64,000 bases of DNA from Aliikangiella coralliicola (GCF_007004725.1 NZ_ML660160.1:434001-498000); one strand, 5' to 3'. Shown: positions 44,779 to 55,093, counted from the stretch's first letter. Translations and numbers: made by a program. The notes: a model not told the origin generated them from the sequence alone.

Positions 44779-45921
44779 ATGATTAGACTGTTTTTAATTT
44801 CTTTAATACTGATTTTTGCTTGGGTGCCGCTTAAATGCCTCGCAGAGGAGGACAGCACTGCGTCAGAACAGGCTGAAAAAAGAGTCACCTTCTATACAAC
44901 ATATGGTTATCAGTCCAATGAGCGCTGGAAAATTCCCGTCAGGCTTTGGGTGAGTGAAGATTTAGATTTTTTTCGTAAACTTACCTTAAAGACAGCACGT
45001 AAAATAATACAACATAAAGCTAAACTCGAAGATTTGACCGAACAGCAAAAACGGCTTTTTAAGTCACGTGCCCGAGATTTTTTAAGAGATAGCGAATCTG
45101 GTGAGGTCATTAAGATTCAATTTGATAATGACCCTGATAAACAGGTATTTGTGATCGAAAGTATCACGAATGAGCCGGAAACTGATTTTAACGGAACAAT
45201 CACGGGATTGCTTGAGCTACCCTATAAAAAAGCAAATCAATTATCGAAAGCTCAAAACTCTCAAAATGGCTGGTTAAGTTTCCATGCTGTCTCATCAGAT
45301 CATTTTGGAGTTGGACGAGTTCGTTTGGTCGAGCCTGAAGGGGTATCGGTGATTTCAGACATTGATGACACAGTAAAAGTCACTCAAATTCCTCTGGGTA
45401 ATCCTGTTGTTTTACACAATACTTTTTTTAAACCGTTTAAGGCGGCGAAAGGAATGGCGAATAAGTATAGAAGTTTTGACGAAACCACAGCTTTTCACTA
45501 TGTATCGGGCGCTCCCTGGCAATTATATGGACCCATTGAAGATTTTCTATTTAGTGATAAAGAAGGTTTTCCTCATGGGAGTTTTCATATGAAAAATGTC
45601 AGAACTAACTTGTTCGAGTCAGAAACTTATCAGGATATTGGTAAATTAATTGCAGGTGGGGCGACACAACGTCAAAAACTCGAGCAGATAAGCCAGATAA
45701 TAGCGCATTTCCCGCAGCGAAAGTTTATTTTAATCGGCGACTCGGGTGAGCACGACCCAGAAATTTTTGCGGAAATAAAACAGTTGTATCCAAAACAAGT
45801 TAAGGAAATTAGAATCAGAGATGTGGTAAATGATCAGCGATGTAATTCAAAGCGTTTGCAGGGGATGGTTGTTATTCCTACTGAAGAAAAGAGTAATAGT
45901 TGTTCGCAGATGTTGAAATGA
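44779..45921 (+). CDS. Exported App1-type phosphatase (DUF2183)
   Basis: A 380-aa protein with a signal peptide (MIRLFLISLILIFAWVPLKCLA). The catalytic domain (about 190-350) has the HAD-like motif SDIDDTV (D194, D196), FHYVSGAPWQLYGP, FHMKNVR and FILIGDSGEHDPEIF. This is the set of App1 phosphatidate phosphatases, suggesting action on phospholipid or a phosphorylated surface compound. The N-terminal part (about 25-185) is less conserved. An acetyltransferase gene follows 86 bases later. Confidence 0.82.
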   Translation: MIRLFLISLILIFAWVPLKCLAEEDSTASEQAEKRVTFYTTYGYQSNERWKIPVRLWVSEDLDFFRKLTLKTARKIIQHKAKLEDLTEQQKRLFKSRARDFLRDSESGEVIKIQFDNDPDKQVFVIESITNEPETDFNGTITGLLELPYKKANQLSKAQNSQNGWLSFHAVSSDHFGVGRVRLVEPEGVSVISDIDDTVKVTQIPLGNPVVLHNTFFKPFKAAKGMANKYRSFDETTAFHYVSGAPWQLYGPIEDFLFSDKEGFPHGSFHMKNVRTNLFESETYQDIGKLIAGGATQRQKLEQISQIIAHFPQRKFILIGDSGEHDPEIFAEIKQLYPKQVKEIRIRDVVNDQRCNSKRLQGMVVIPTEEKSNSCSQMLK

Positions 45922-46007
45922 ATTGGAAGTTTCTAAATAAAATGACCAGGCTAATTGACTCGAAATAAAAGAATTAAAGTTAAAATTTTGAAGAGCGAAG
46001 AAAGGAA

Positions 46008-46463
46008 ATGAGTTTAATAGAAATAAAACAAATTAATCCGAAAGACGCGGAAAACCTTATCAGGGAGCTTGATGAGTATCAAAGTAAATTATATCCACCT
46101 GAAAGCTGTCATCTTGACTCAATTGAAACTTTGCAACAAGACAATGTTAAATTTCTTGGCGCTGTTGAGTCCACGCAAATAATCGCAATCGGTTCAGTTA
46201 AAATTCTTAAAGGATATGGAGAAATAAAGAGAGTTTACGTGCCGCCGCTTCATCGTGGCAAAGGGCTGGCTAAGCAAATTCTAGTTAACCTGGAGTCTAT
46301 TTTAGTTGAAAATGAGGTTTACATTTCCCGGTTAGAAACTGGACCTTACTCTCAAGATGCTATCGGCTTATACAAGAAGTTAGGCTATGCTGAGTGCGGG
46401 GCGTTTGGTGACTATCATGATGACCCGCTGAGTACATTTATGGAGAAGAAATTGAGTCGTTAG
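46008..46463 (+). CDS. GNAT N-acetyltransferase
   Basis: A 151-aa acetyltransferase: GEIKRVYVPPLHRGKGLAKQ is the acetyl-CoA loop, and ISRLETGPYSQDAIGLYKKL with GYAECGAFGDY is the C-terminal half. It resembles the YjgM/YsnE group. Substrate unknown. A GAAAGGAA site precedes the ATG. Confidence 0.85.
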   Translation: MSLIEIKQINPKDAENLIRELDEYQSKLYPPESCHLDSIETLQQDNVKFLGAVESTQIIAIGSVKILKGYGEIKRVYVPPLHRGKGLAKQILVNLESILVENEVYISRLETGPYSQDAIGLYKKLGYAECGAFGDYHDDPLSTFMEKKLSR

Positions 46464-46532
46464 AATTAAATCGTTGGGCATTCGATTATTTTCAGAATAT
46501 TAGCCAAGTGACGAAATAATTGTTATGGAAAT

Positions 46533-46561
46533 AAAAAAGCCTTCGTTGCGAAGGCTTTTTT
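46533..46561. terminator. Bidirectional terminator between convergent genes
   Basis: AAAAAAGCCTTCG-TTG-CGAAGGCTTTTTT works on both strands, serving the acetyltransferase gene and the mutase gene. Confidence 0.9.
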
Positions 46562-46590
46562 TATCACTCAAAACTCAGGTGATTTAACGA

Positions 46591-49500
46591 TTACATATTT
46601 CGCCGATATTGCCCGCCCACCTGATACAAGGTTTGAGAAATCTGGCCAAGTGAACAATATTTTGTCGCTTCCATCAATACCGCAAAAATATTGTGATTAT
46701 GTAATGCTGCATCTTGCAGTGATTTGATTTGTTGGCTGATTTCGTCAGAGTATCCTTGGTGTAATCTTTCCAACATTTCAATCTGGTAAACGCGTTCTTC
46801 TTTGGTTGAGCGAATCACTTCGCCCGGAATTACTGTAGGAGAACCTTCAGAAGATAAGAAAGTATTAACGCCGATAATCGGATATTCTCCGGTGTGTTTC
46901 AGCATTTCATAATGCATCGACTCTTCTTGAATTTTGGAGCGTTGATACATGGTTTCCATTGCGCCCAACACGCCGCCACGTTCACTAATTCTCTCAAACT
47001 CCATCAAAATAGCTTCTTCTACCAGATCAGTTAACTCTTCGATGATAAATGAACCCTGTAATGGATTTTGATTTTTATTTAAACCAAGTTCACGATTGAT
47101 GATTAACTGAATTGCCATTGCTCGACGAACTGACGCTTCGGTTGGTGTCGTTATCGCTTCGTCATAGGCATTAGTGTGCAACGAATTACAGTTATCGTAA
47201 ATGGCGTACAGAGCTTGTAGCGTCGTGCGAATATCGTTGAAGTCAATTTCCTGTGCATGCAGAGAACGACCGGAAGTTTGAATATGATATTTAAGCATTT
47301 GCGCGCGAGCATTTGCCTTATATTTATACTTCATTGCTTTTGACCAAATACGACGAGCGACTCGACCAATAACCGCATATTCAGGATCGACACCATTAGA
47401 GAAGAAGAAACTGAAGTTAGGCGCAAACTTATTGATATCCATACCACGTGCCAGGTAATACTCGACGAAAGTAAAACCGTTGGCCAGCGTAAACGCAAGT
47501 TGAGAAATCGGGTTGGCGCCAGCTTCTGCAATATGATATCCGGAAATTGAAACTGAGTAGAAGTTTCGAACATTTTTCTCGATAAAATATTCTTGCACAT
47601 CGCCCATTAAGCGCAGTGCAAACTCGGTTGAAAAAATACAGGTATTTTGTGCCTGGTCTTCTTTCAGAATATCGGCCTGGACCGTGCCGCGAACTTTCTG
47701 AATGGTGTCATACTTAATTGATTCGTAGACATCTTTTGGAAGAACTTGATCACCGGTAACGCCTAGCAGCATTAAACCTAATCCATCATTGCCTTCAGGT
47801 ATTTCGCCTTGATAGGTTGGAATGGGCAGTTCTTTTTTTGTATAAATTTCTGCAATTTTGTTTTTGACTTTCTGCTCCAGTCCATTTTCTTTTATATAGA
47901 CTTCACATTCTTGATCGATAGCGGCGTTCATGAAAAAGCCGACCAGAATTGGCGCAGGACCATTGATAGTCATTGAAACCGACGTGGTGGGTTTGGTTAA
48001 TCTAAACCCTGAGTAAAGTTTTTTGGCGTCGTCTAAACAACAAATTGAAACACCTGAGTTACCAATTTTTCCATAAATGTCTGGACGGTAATCTGGATCA
48101 TCACCATAAAGGGTTACCGAGTCGAAAGCGGTAGAAAGTCTGGCTGCGGGCATCCCTTTAGAAACATAATGAAATCTTCTGTTAGTGCGTTCAGGGCCGC
48201 CTTCACCGGCGAACATCCGAGTGGGATCTTCTCCTTCGCGCTTAAATGGAAACACGCCGGCGGTGAAAGGGAATTGACCTGGGTAGTTTTCTTGTAATTT
48301 CCACTTTAGACGGTCGCCCCAACCACTATATTTAGGTACAGAAATTTTGGGAATCGATTGATGCGAGAGCGATTTAGTATGGGTTTCTACTTTGATTTCT
48401 TTGTCGCGGACTTTATAAACAAATACATCATTTTGATATTGTTTTCTTTCTTCGTCCCAGTTATCTAATAACTTGCTATTTTCTCGATCAAGTTTTAATT
48501 CTGCTTTTTCCATAAGCGCTTCAACTGATGAGCGAAGCTCGTCATTATCTTCCAGCAACGCCATGGTTTCAGTCACACTTTGAACTTTTTGCGCGTGTGC
48601 GGCTTGCTCTTCAACCCATTCATCATAGCTGCGGTTATTCTCTGCAATTTCGGCAAGGTAACGATTGCGTTTTGGCGGGATAATAAATATTTTCTCCGAC
48701 ATTTCTTCGTTACTTTCGAAATTAGTTTGCAAATCGCCTTCGGTTTGTTGATTAACCAACAACATTAAGTTGCGATAAAGTTCGTTCGTTCCAGGGTCAT
48801 TAAATTGTGAAGCAATAGTTCCATAGACAGGCATTAACTCGGTTGCTTCTTCAAAACGCATATGATTGCGTTGAAATTGTTTTTGAACATCACGCAACGC
48901 ATCCAATGCACCGCGCTTGTCAAATTTGTTAATTGCAATAATGTTGGCAAAGTCGAGCATATCAATTTTTTCTAATTGCGTTGCTGCGCCATATTCAGGT
49001 GTCATTACATACATTGAAACATTGGAGTGTTCCTCAATCTCTGTATCTGACTGGCCAATTCCTGAAGTTTCAAGAATCACCAGGTCAAAACCAGCCGCTT
49101 TAACAATGTTAACCGCTTCTTGAATGTGCGGTGAAAGTGCCAGATTTGATTGCCTGGTGGCCAGAGAGCGCATGTAAACTCGTTGGTTGTTGATTGCATT
49201 CATTCGAATACGGTCACCAAGTAATGCGCCGCCTGTTTTTCGCTTGCTTGGGTCGACAGAAATAATGGCAATATTTTTGTCGTCAAAATCGAGTAGGAAG
49301 CGTCTTACTAACTCATCAACCAGAGAAGATTTTCCTGCACCACCAGTTCCGGTAATACCTAACACTGGTGTTTTTGAAGCTTTAGCTGCATTTCTGACAA
49401 GGTCTAGAATTTCACTATTTTCTTCCGGATAATTTTCTGCGGCAGAGATTAGTCGACCAATTTCACAGTGCTCATCAGTTTTCGGAATAGCATTACCGGC

Positions 49501-49956
49501 ATTATTTCCCGTGGGAAAATCCGATTTTTCGATCAGGTCGTTGATCATTCCCTGAAGGCCTAATTCTCGACCATCGTCAGGCGAATAAACTCGGGCAACA
49601 CCATGGGCGTGCAGTTCTTCAATTTCATCGGGGAGGATAACGCCACCGCCGCCGGCAAATACCCTGATATGACCACAACCTCGTTCATTTAATAAATCAA
49701 CCATATACTTGAGATATTCTACGTGGCCGCCCTGGTAGGAAGTCATGGCAATTGCCTGAACATCTTCTTGAATTGCGCAATCAACGACTTCCTGGACGCT
49801 TCGGTTGTGTCCCAGGTGAATGACTTCGCATCCGCTTGCCTGAATAATACGGCGCATTATATTAATCGCTGCATCGTGACCATCAAAGAGGGAGGCAGCT
49901 GTAACGATACGGATCTTGTTCGTTGACTGATAAGGTTGTTGATTGATTTGCGACAT
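46591..49956 (-). CDS. icmF: Fused isobutyryl-CoA mutase (IcmF)
   Basis: A 1121-aa adenosylcobalamin-dependent mutase interconverting isobutyryl-CoA and n-butyryl-CoA. The N-terminal B12 domain (about 1-150) has SLFDGHDAA, with H27 as the lower axial ligand. A G-protein chaperone domain (about 185-430) has the P-loop GTGGAGKSS, and the mutase barrel follows (about 530-1121; [20 protein letters not shown]). The ATG at 49956 was chosen: AAAGGTA lies just upstream, and an in-frame start 78 bases earlier adds an unrelated stretch. It is the B12 user nearest to the salvage locus. Confidence 0.94.
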   Translation of the reverse strand: MSQINQQPYQSTNKIRIVTAASLFDGHDAAINIMRRIIQASGCEVIHLGHNRSVQEVVDCAIQEDVQAIAMTSYQGGHVEYLKYMVDLLNERGCGHIRVFAGGGGVILPDEIEELHAHGVARVYSPDDGRELGLQGMINDLIEKSDFPTGNNAGNAIPKTDEHCEIGRLISAAENYPEENSEILDLVRNAAKASKTPVLGITGTGGAGKSSLVDELVRRFLLDFDDKNIAIISVDPSKRKTGGALLGDRIRMNAINNQRVYMRSLATRQSNLALSPHIQEAVNIVKAAGFDLVILETSGIGQSDTEIEEHSNVSMYVMTPEYGAATQLEKIDMLDFANIIAINKFDKRGALDALRDVQKQFQRNHMRFEEATELMPVYGTIASQFNDPGTNELYRNLMLLVNQQTEGDLQTNFESNEEMSEKIFIIPPKRNRYLAEIAENNRSYDEWVEEQAAHAQKVQSVTETMALLEDNDELRSSVEALMEKAELKLDRENSKLLDNWDEERKQYQNDVFVYKVRDKEIKVETHTKSLSHQSIPKISVPKYSGWGDRLKWKLQENYPGQFPFTAGVFPFKREGEDPTRMFAGEGGPERTNRRFHYVSKGMPAARLSTAFDSVTLYGDDPDYRPDIYGKIGNSGVSICCLDDAKKLYSGFRLTKPTTSVSMTINGPAPILVGFFMNAAIDQECEVYIKENGLEQKVKNKIAEIYTKKELPIPTYQGEIPEGNDGLGLMLLGVTGDQVLPKDVYESIKYDTIQKVRGTVQADILKEDQAQNTCIFSTEFALRLMGDVQEYFIEKNVRNFYSVSISGYHIAEAGANPISQLAFTLANGFTFVEYYLARGMDINKFAPNFSFFFSNGVDPEYAVIGRVARRIWSKAMKYKYKANARAQMLKYHIQTSGRSLHAQEIDFNDIRTTLQALYAIYDNCNSLHTNAYDEAITTPTEASVRRAMAIQLIINRELGLNKNQNPLQGSFIIEELTDLVEEAILMEFERISERGGVLGAMETMYQRSKIQEESMHYEMLKHTGEYPIIGVNTFLSSEGSPTVIPGEVIRSTKEERVYQIEMLERLHQGYSDEISQQIKSLQDAALHNHNIFAVLMEATKYCSLGQISQTLYQVGGQYRRNM

Positions 49957-50468
49957 GGCGTACCTTTTAATCAAAAATAAACTGATTGATTGAGCCAGTT
50001 GACTTAAATAGTCGACTCCAACTGAGATTGTCACGCTCGAAGGCTTTTGACTTTCTCTGGAAAATTGAGGCGCGAATTATAACAAAAACCAACCATTTTA
50101 GTGAAATGAGACCTTGAGGATTGACCAGTTTACCCTTACTTTTCCGGCTTATGGTTCCCGAAAATAGTTGGCTCGAAGGGTATTGTTTGAGAGCGAGACT
50201 GTGTGCGTGCTTATGTTCCGTAGCGTAAAGTAATCTTTTTTTTCGTTCGGTAAAATTCAATATGCGTTAGTTAAAAACGTGGCAATATTTCCAACAAAAT
50301 CGCTGAAAAATTAAACACAATTCGTGTGTAGGGTTAATTTACGGTTAAAAATTCCTTCCTGCGATAATCAAATTCAGGCGGAATTTTCAAATCTTCAGTA
50401 AGATGCTTACCAAAGTTCCGCGAAAGTTAGAGATACTATCGACGGACTTCGGCAAGCCAATCGGTTAA
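49957..50468. other. Control region of icmF
   Basis: 512 bases. The icmF promoter is placed here. A 97-codon frame on the minus strand (49967-50260) reads as unstructured, basic sequence and was rejected. The rest holds no visible gene. Confidence 0.45.
50076..50084 (-). promoter_or_regulatory. Extended -10 promoter of icmF
   Basis: On the minus strand TGT-TATAAT gives an extended -10 element about 120 bases before the icmF start. The -35 region is weak. Confidence 0.45.
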
Positions 50469-51296
50469 CTAATCAATGGAAAAAACGTAGTTGCCTAATT
50501 CACCCAGGTTGACTGTCTGATTCCCGGTTTCATTGGGAAAGAGCCGCCTGAAATTCTCTTTAATTGGTGCCAGGTCAAACTGCTTTTCGATTTCAACCAT
50601 AGCTTCACAGTCATCCTGATTTTGATAACCAATAGTGTAGTTGGCTTGCGGTGGCGCTGATTCATTGAAGTCACTATCGACATATAAGCTGAATTCGTGA
50701 GTACCACAGCCACCGGCAACTTCAAAAAGGAGTGTCAAGGTATCATCTTCAATACTCTTGCTTTTGAGTTGATAAGGTTCCACCAGAATTGAAATCACCG
50801 CGAGATCAACTATTTGCGCCGGCTCAATATGAAAGGTTGCTAATTCATCAAGGCCGCCGCACTCGCCTGATAACGCAAACCAGGCGTTAGCAATATCGGC
50901 TTCGCAAACATTACCATAGGTTTTATATCGATCAGTGGGGCAAGGGGTTGTGACACATTGAACACCAGCTAATGGTTCTTTTCCGCACACCGGCTCATAA
51001 CGGGTATCGCAGACACCTTCGCTACAAGTTAGTGCTAACTGTAAATCGAGGCCACAACTCTGCTGATTGGTTTTTAAAATCTCGAGATGGTACATTTTTT
51101 GCCCGTCAGGAAGTTTGATTACGATATTGCCATCGCGAGTAATTTCGTGGGTTGTATTTGAAATGCTTTCGCTGAGCAAAACTGGTTTAGTGATGCCAGT
51201 TGCCTTAACGGTAATTGATTTATTGGAATCTGAATTACTATCAAATTTGCAGCCCGTCAAAGCAATCATTAATAAAATACCGGGGAAATATTTCAT
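50469..51296 (-). CDS. Lipoprotein with a Kazal-like domain
   Basis: A 275-aa protein with a lipobox at LTGC (Cys16). After a Ser/Asn linker a Cys-rich stretch (about 80-150) contains CDTRYEPVCG, TYGNVCEADIANAW and SGECGG. These are the spacing and Tyr/Asn marks of Kazal-type serine-protease inhibitors. The C-terminal half has GGCGTHEF and a paired Cys. It may protect the cell surface from proteases, its own or a host's. It is single and minus-strand, divergent from the transporter gene at 51528. Confidence 0.65.
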   Translation of the reverse strand: MKYFPGILLMIALTGCKFDSNSDSNKSITVKATGITKPVLLSESISNTTHEITRDGNIVIKLPDGQKMYHLEILKTNQQSCGLDLQLALTCSEGVCDTRYEPVCGKEPLAGVQCVTTPCPTDRYKTYGNVCEADIANAWFALSGECGGLDELATFHIEPAQIVDLAVISILVEPYQLKSKSIEDDTLTLLFEVAGGCGTHEFSLYVDSDFNESAPPQANYTIGYQNQDDCEAMVEIEKQFDLAPIKENFRRLFPNETGNQTVNLGELGNYVFSID

Positions 51297-51473
51297 TGAT
51301 TAGTCCTTGTGTTGATTGTGTAAGCTAATTTTATTCCCAGTCAGTTTTTGATGCTGTTAAGCGATTATCCGATGCTGTTAAGTTACTGCAGTGTTTTGTT
51401 AATAATTGTAGGAAGTGTGCGGTCGTACCACTGGCAGGACGGCTTAAATTACGCTTAGTTGCTGATAATGTTG

Positions 51474-51479
51474 TATAAT
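51474..51479 (+). promoter_or_regulatory. -10 element upstream of the transporter-phosphatase pair
   Basis: TATAAT at 51474-51479, 48 bases before the start codon. The -35 region is weak. Confidence 0.35.
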
Positions 51480-51527
51480 TTCGAAAAGATCGAACCTCTA
51501 ATAACGAACAATTAAGGAAATTTGCCT

Positions 51528-53195
51528 ATGCAAGCTGAAGCCTCTCAAAGCCATAGTTGGTGGGAACGCTTGCTTAACCTCATTAGCGTTGTTAAGCCTG
51601 GAGAGGGAAAGAGTTGTATTTTACTAACGCTCAATGCCTGTATTCTAATGTCTGCGTACTACCTGCTTAAGGTGATTCGCGAACCTTTAATATTGGCATA
51701 CGGCGGTGCTGAGTATAAAAGTTACGCCACTGCAATTCAGGCGGGACTGTTGATTTTTATAGTGCCATTGTTTTCGGTGCTGTTTCATCATTTTGCCGAA
51801 AATAAAAATCGTAGCATTATCATTAGTAATGTATTGGCATTTTTTATTTTAAACCTGGTGATGTTCGCCGCGTTGCAATACTTGCAAATCAATGTCGGCA
51901 TGGTGTTTTACATTTGGTTAGGAATTTTTAGCGTGATGGTTGTTGCGCAGTTTTGGGCCTTCGCTGCGGATTTGTACAATGTAAGGAGCGGTCAGCGGTT
52001 GTTTGTTATTTTAGCCGTTGGCGCAACATTTGGTGCCTGGTTAGGTTCTCGAGTTGCCGGACCAATATTCCCTCATGTTGGTATTGTCGGCATTATGATG
52101 TTGGCAGTTGCGTTGTTATTAATCTCTGTTTTTCTTACTCGTCAAACTGATGGGACTATTCCAGAAGCTTCTGCTAATGAAGAGCCGGTCCACCACGAGG
52201 ATGATAGTCATCGATGGTTAGATGGTTTTTTAGTCGTTTTCAAAAATAATTATTTGTTAATGATAGCGACATTTGTTGTCGTTCTGGTTTTTATCAATTC
52301 TACTGGTGAATACATATTGGCTCACCTGGTCAACGAGCATACAAAAGAACTAGTGGCGTCTGGAGAGATAACCGATGTTGAAGCCTGGCAAGGGCAATTT
52401 TATTCGACTTATTATTCCTGGATTACTTTAGGAAGCTTTATTTTACAATTGTTTTTCGTGTCTAGAATTTTCAAGTGGGTTGGTTTGCGTGGCGCGATAC
52501 TGGTTTTGCCGATTATTATGCTAATTGGCTACGGACTAATGCTTTTTATTCCAATATTTTCTTTTATCCGCATTGCAATGATCGCCGAAAATAGTGCCAA
52601 TTATTCGGTACAAAACACCACTCGCCATGCACTATTTTTACCGGTGCCTAGAAAATTAAAGTACTTGGGAAAAACCACTATAGAAACCTTTTTCTATCGT
52701 TTTGGCGACTTGTTATACGGCGCATTTATTTTTGTTGGCATCGAGTATTTTCAGCTTGGCGTGTCCGGTTTTATTTTAAGCAATTTTATCCTGGCGGCAT
52801 GCCTGTTTACGCTAGCATGGAAAGTCGGCCACAATAATTTACTTGAAGTTCAGAAAACGCAAGGAAATTCTCCACCTCAGGTGATGGCGATGATTCCTCA
52901 TTTGCAGATGCCGTCAGGAAGTATGTCAAAATTTAGTATTAGCGAATGTACTTTTGTTGATCCGGATATTGGCGACGCGCTTAAATTTCATGCCCGAAGA
53001 GTATCAGGTCAACCTCTGCCTAAATGGATAAAGTTTGACCGAATGACTCGAACATTTACTTTTAACCCACCGGTAGGGCATGAAGGCGAGTTGAATATTG
53101 AAGTGATTGCATCCGACTTTGAAGGGCTTACGGCCAGCAGTAAAATAAAAGTGACTTTTGTTCATGCACATCTTTTGGAAGGAACAGATCAATGA
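51528..53195 (+). CDS. Nucleotide-carrier-like (Npt1/Npt2, MFS-related) protein with cadherin-like C-terminus
   Basis: About 555 aa. The first 445 residues show about twelve hydrophobic segments. The start (SCILLTLNACILMSAYYLLK, then VIREPLILAYGGAEYKSY) resembles the free-living-bacterial branch of ATP/ADP-translocase-like carriers. Residues about 458-550 form a soluble beta domain: ISECTFVDPDIGDAL, LPKWIKFDRMTRTFTFNPP and LNIEVIASDFEGLTASSKI are hallmarks of dystroglycan-type cadherin-like (CADG) domains. That fusion is unusual. ATG 51528 has AAGGA upstream. Its last bases overlap the phosphatase start (ATGA). The substrate is not proven. Confidence 0.6.
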   Translation: MQAEASQSHSWWERLLNLISVVKPGEGKSCILLTLNACILMSAYYLLKVIREPLILAYGGAEYKSYATAIQAGLLIFIVPLFSVLFHHFAENKNRSIIISNVLAFFILNLVMFAALQYLQINVGMVFYIWLGIFSVMVVAQFWAFAADLYNVRSGQRLFVILAVGATFGAWLGSRVAGPIFPHVGIVGIMMLAVALLLISVFLTRQTDGTIPEASANEEPVHHEDDSHRWLDGFLVVFKNNYLLMIATFVVVLVFINSTGEYILAHLVNEHTKELVASGEITDVEAWQGQFYSTYYSWITLGSFILQLFFVSRIFKWVGLRGAILVLPIIMLIGYGLMLFIPIFSFIRIAMIAENSANYSVQNTTRHALFLPVPRKLKYLGKTTIETFFYRFGDLLYGAFIFVGIEYFQLGVSGFILSNFILAACLFTLAWKVGHNNLLEVQKTQGNSPPQVMAMIPHLQMPSGSMSKFSISECTFVDPDIGDALKFHARRVSGQPLPKWIKFDRMTRTFTFNPPVGHEGELNIEVIASDFEGLTASSKIKVTFVHAHLLEGTDQ

Positions 53196-55039
53196 TGAAA
53201 AAAATAATAAGAATTGTCTTCGTTATTTCCAGCCTTGCTTGTAGTGTTTGGGTAAGTGCTGACAACCAGGTTAGTTTTGAAACTGAGTCTCCGATTTATG
53301 TGGTTGGAGATATCCACGGTGCCTACACTGAAATTCATGCAACACTGAGGCAGCTAAAATTAATTGATGAGCAAGATAAGTGGATTGGCGGCTCTGCTCA
53401 CTTTGTTAGCTTGGGTGATCTCATGGACCGGGGGCCGGCGACGCGAAAAGTGATCGATTTATTTATGCGCCTTCAAGTTGAGGCCATAGCGGCAGGTGGT
53501 CGGTTTCATATTGTGGCAGGAAATCACGAAGTGATGAATTTAATCGGCGACCTTCGTTATGTTTCAGACGAGGAAATTGATGAATTTGCGGCTGATGAAA
53601 CCGATGAAATTCGGCAAGCGGCATACCAAAAATATTTGAAAGTGAATCGTCATACTGATAATGAAAAAACGAAAGCAGAATTTGATCAACAATATAGAAA
53701 AGGATTTTTTGCGCAACAGTTAGCTTATCAACCAACGAGTCATTATGGAAAGTGGCTAATGGAACTACCTTATGTCATAAAAATTAACGAACAGATTTTC
53801 GCCCACGGTGGATTATCAAAAAATGTTAATGGCAAATCATTGGAAGAACTTAACGAAGAATTAAAAGAGACACTGTCTGATTATCTAAAAAGTTGGTTGT
53901 CACTAAACAAAGGCCAGCGGTTAGCATTTTATCCGCCTTATAAACAAAGGGATCACTTTGTTAAACCGTTAAAAAACTCTCGCGGAAAAAAAGCTTATAC
54001 CAAATCGAAAAAGAAGTTACTGCTGTCGAAAAATAGTCCTACCTGGTATCGAGGTAACGCAATTTGTCACCCTTATTTTGAGTCAGATAATCTCAAGCGT
54101 ACACTCAAGCAATGGGATGCGACACGGTTGTGGGTTGGTCATACAACCAGTCAACAGCGTAAACCGCTTGATCGGCTTGACGGTCAGCTGATTATTTTAG
54201 ATACAGGCATGCTAAAACCTTATTATAAAGGTGAGCCTTGGGCGGCTAAAATCGATGAAAATAACGAAGTTACATTTATTAATGGGTTAACCGGCGAAAC
54301 AGCCTCATCGATAACTGCTCCCAATCGCGAGTGGGCAAATCCATACGATATGAGTGATAGTCAGGTTGAAGAGTTTTTGACGACCGCGAAAATGACTCAC
54401 AAAAAAGGAACTAAAGAAGGCATTACCAAACCTTTCAAAGTAACCCTTGAAAAAGAAGGGAAAGTGATCAAAGGGATTTTTAAATATAAAGACTCTTACC
54501 CCGATATTGAGAAAGGGGGGTGGAATAAAGGGAAAGATAAAGCAGATCGATATCAATATGAAGTTGCGGCTTATAAACTTGACAGAATGCTAGGAATTGG
54601 GCTCGTGCCTGTAACAGTAGAGCGGACAATCGAAGGTCGAAAAGGGGCTTTACAATTATGGGTTGATGGTTTGATTTCTGATCTAGTGATGAATGAAGAG
54701 AAAATTTATTATAACGGATATTGCAATCCTCACGACCAAGTGAACTTAATGGATTCATTCGATTATTTAATTATGAATACTGATCGTAACCAATCAAATA
54801 TCATGTATCAGAGGGACGATTGGCAGATCGTTTTTATTGACCACTCGAAAAGTTTTGGTACCAGTGTAAAGCGCCCCAAAATACTCAAGCGAGCCAAGAT
54901 CATTTTGACCGATAAATTTAAATCTGCACTCGAAGAATTAACTTATGAACAGCTACAAACCCTCAAACCGTGGCTTCACACCAAGCAAATTCGAATGCTT
55001 TGGAAGCGCAGAAACAAAATGCTTAAAGGAAAGTTTTAG
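53192..55039 (+). CDS. Exported calcineurin-type phosphatase fused to a kinase-like domain
   Basis: 615 aa. The signal peptide has probable cleavage after VSA (residue 23). The N-terminal metallophosphoesterase has GDIHG (39-43), GDLMDRG (75-81), GNHE (110-113), AHGG (H205) and VGHT (H317), a complete PPP-like metal site resembling Shelph/bacterial PPP enzymes. From about residue 415 a second domain reads VIKGIFKYKD (K431), RYQYEVAAYKLDRMLG (E457), DYLIMNTDRNQSNIMY (D531, N536) and VFIDHSKSFG (D550). This is the ATP-site order of PI3K/Fam20/HipA-type kinases. A phosphatase and a kinase in one exported chain is striking. It is coupled to the carrier gene. Confidence 0.65.
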   Translation: MMKKIIRIVFVISSLACSVWVSADNQVSFETESPIYVVGDIHGAYTEIHATLRQLKLIDEQDKWIGGSAHFVSLGDLMDRGPATRKVIDLFMRLQVEAIAAGGRFHIVAGNHEVMNLIGDLRYVSDEEIDEFAADETDEIRQAAYQKYLKVNRHTDNEKTKAEFDQQYRKGFFAQQLAYQPTSHYGKWLMELPYVIKINEQIFAHGGLSKNVNGKSLEELNEELKETLSDYLKSWLSLNKGQRLAFYPPYKQRDHFVKPLKNSRGKKAYTKSKKKLLLSKNSPTWYRGNAICHPYFESDNLKRTLKQWDATRLWVGHTTSQQRKPLDRLDGQLIILDTGMLKPYYKGEPWAAKIDENNEVTFINGLTGETASSITAPNREWANPYDMSDSQVEEFLTTAKMTHKKGTKEGITKPFKVTLEKEGKVIKGIFKYKDSYPDIEKGGWNKGKDKADRYQYEVAAYKLDRMLGIGLVPVTVERTIEGRKGALQLWVDGLISDLVMNEEKIYYNGYCNPHDQVNLMDSFDYLIMNTDRNQSNIMYQRDDWQIVFIDHSKSFGTSVKRPKILKRAKIILTDKFKSALEELTYEQLQTLKPWLHTKQIRMLWKRRNKMLKGKF

Positions 55040-55093
55040 CAGGCTTTCTAATGGTTAGTAATTGGCTTGAGATAGCCAGTTCACAGTTAAAAA

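Noticed and set aside
49967-50260. 97-codon minus-strand frame upstream of icmF
   Set aside because: Basic, low-order sequence without domain, and it overlaps the icmF promoter.
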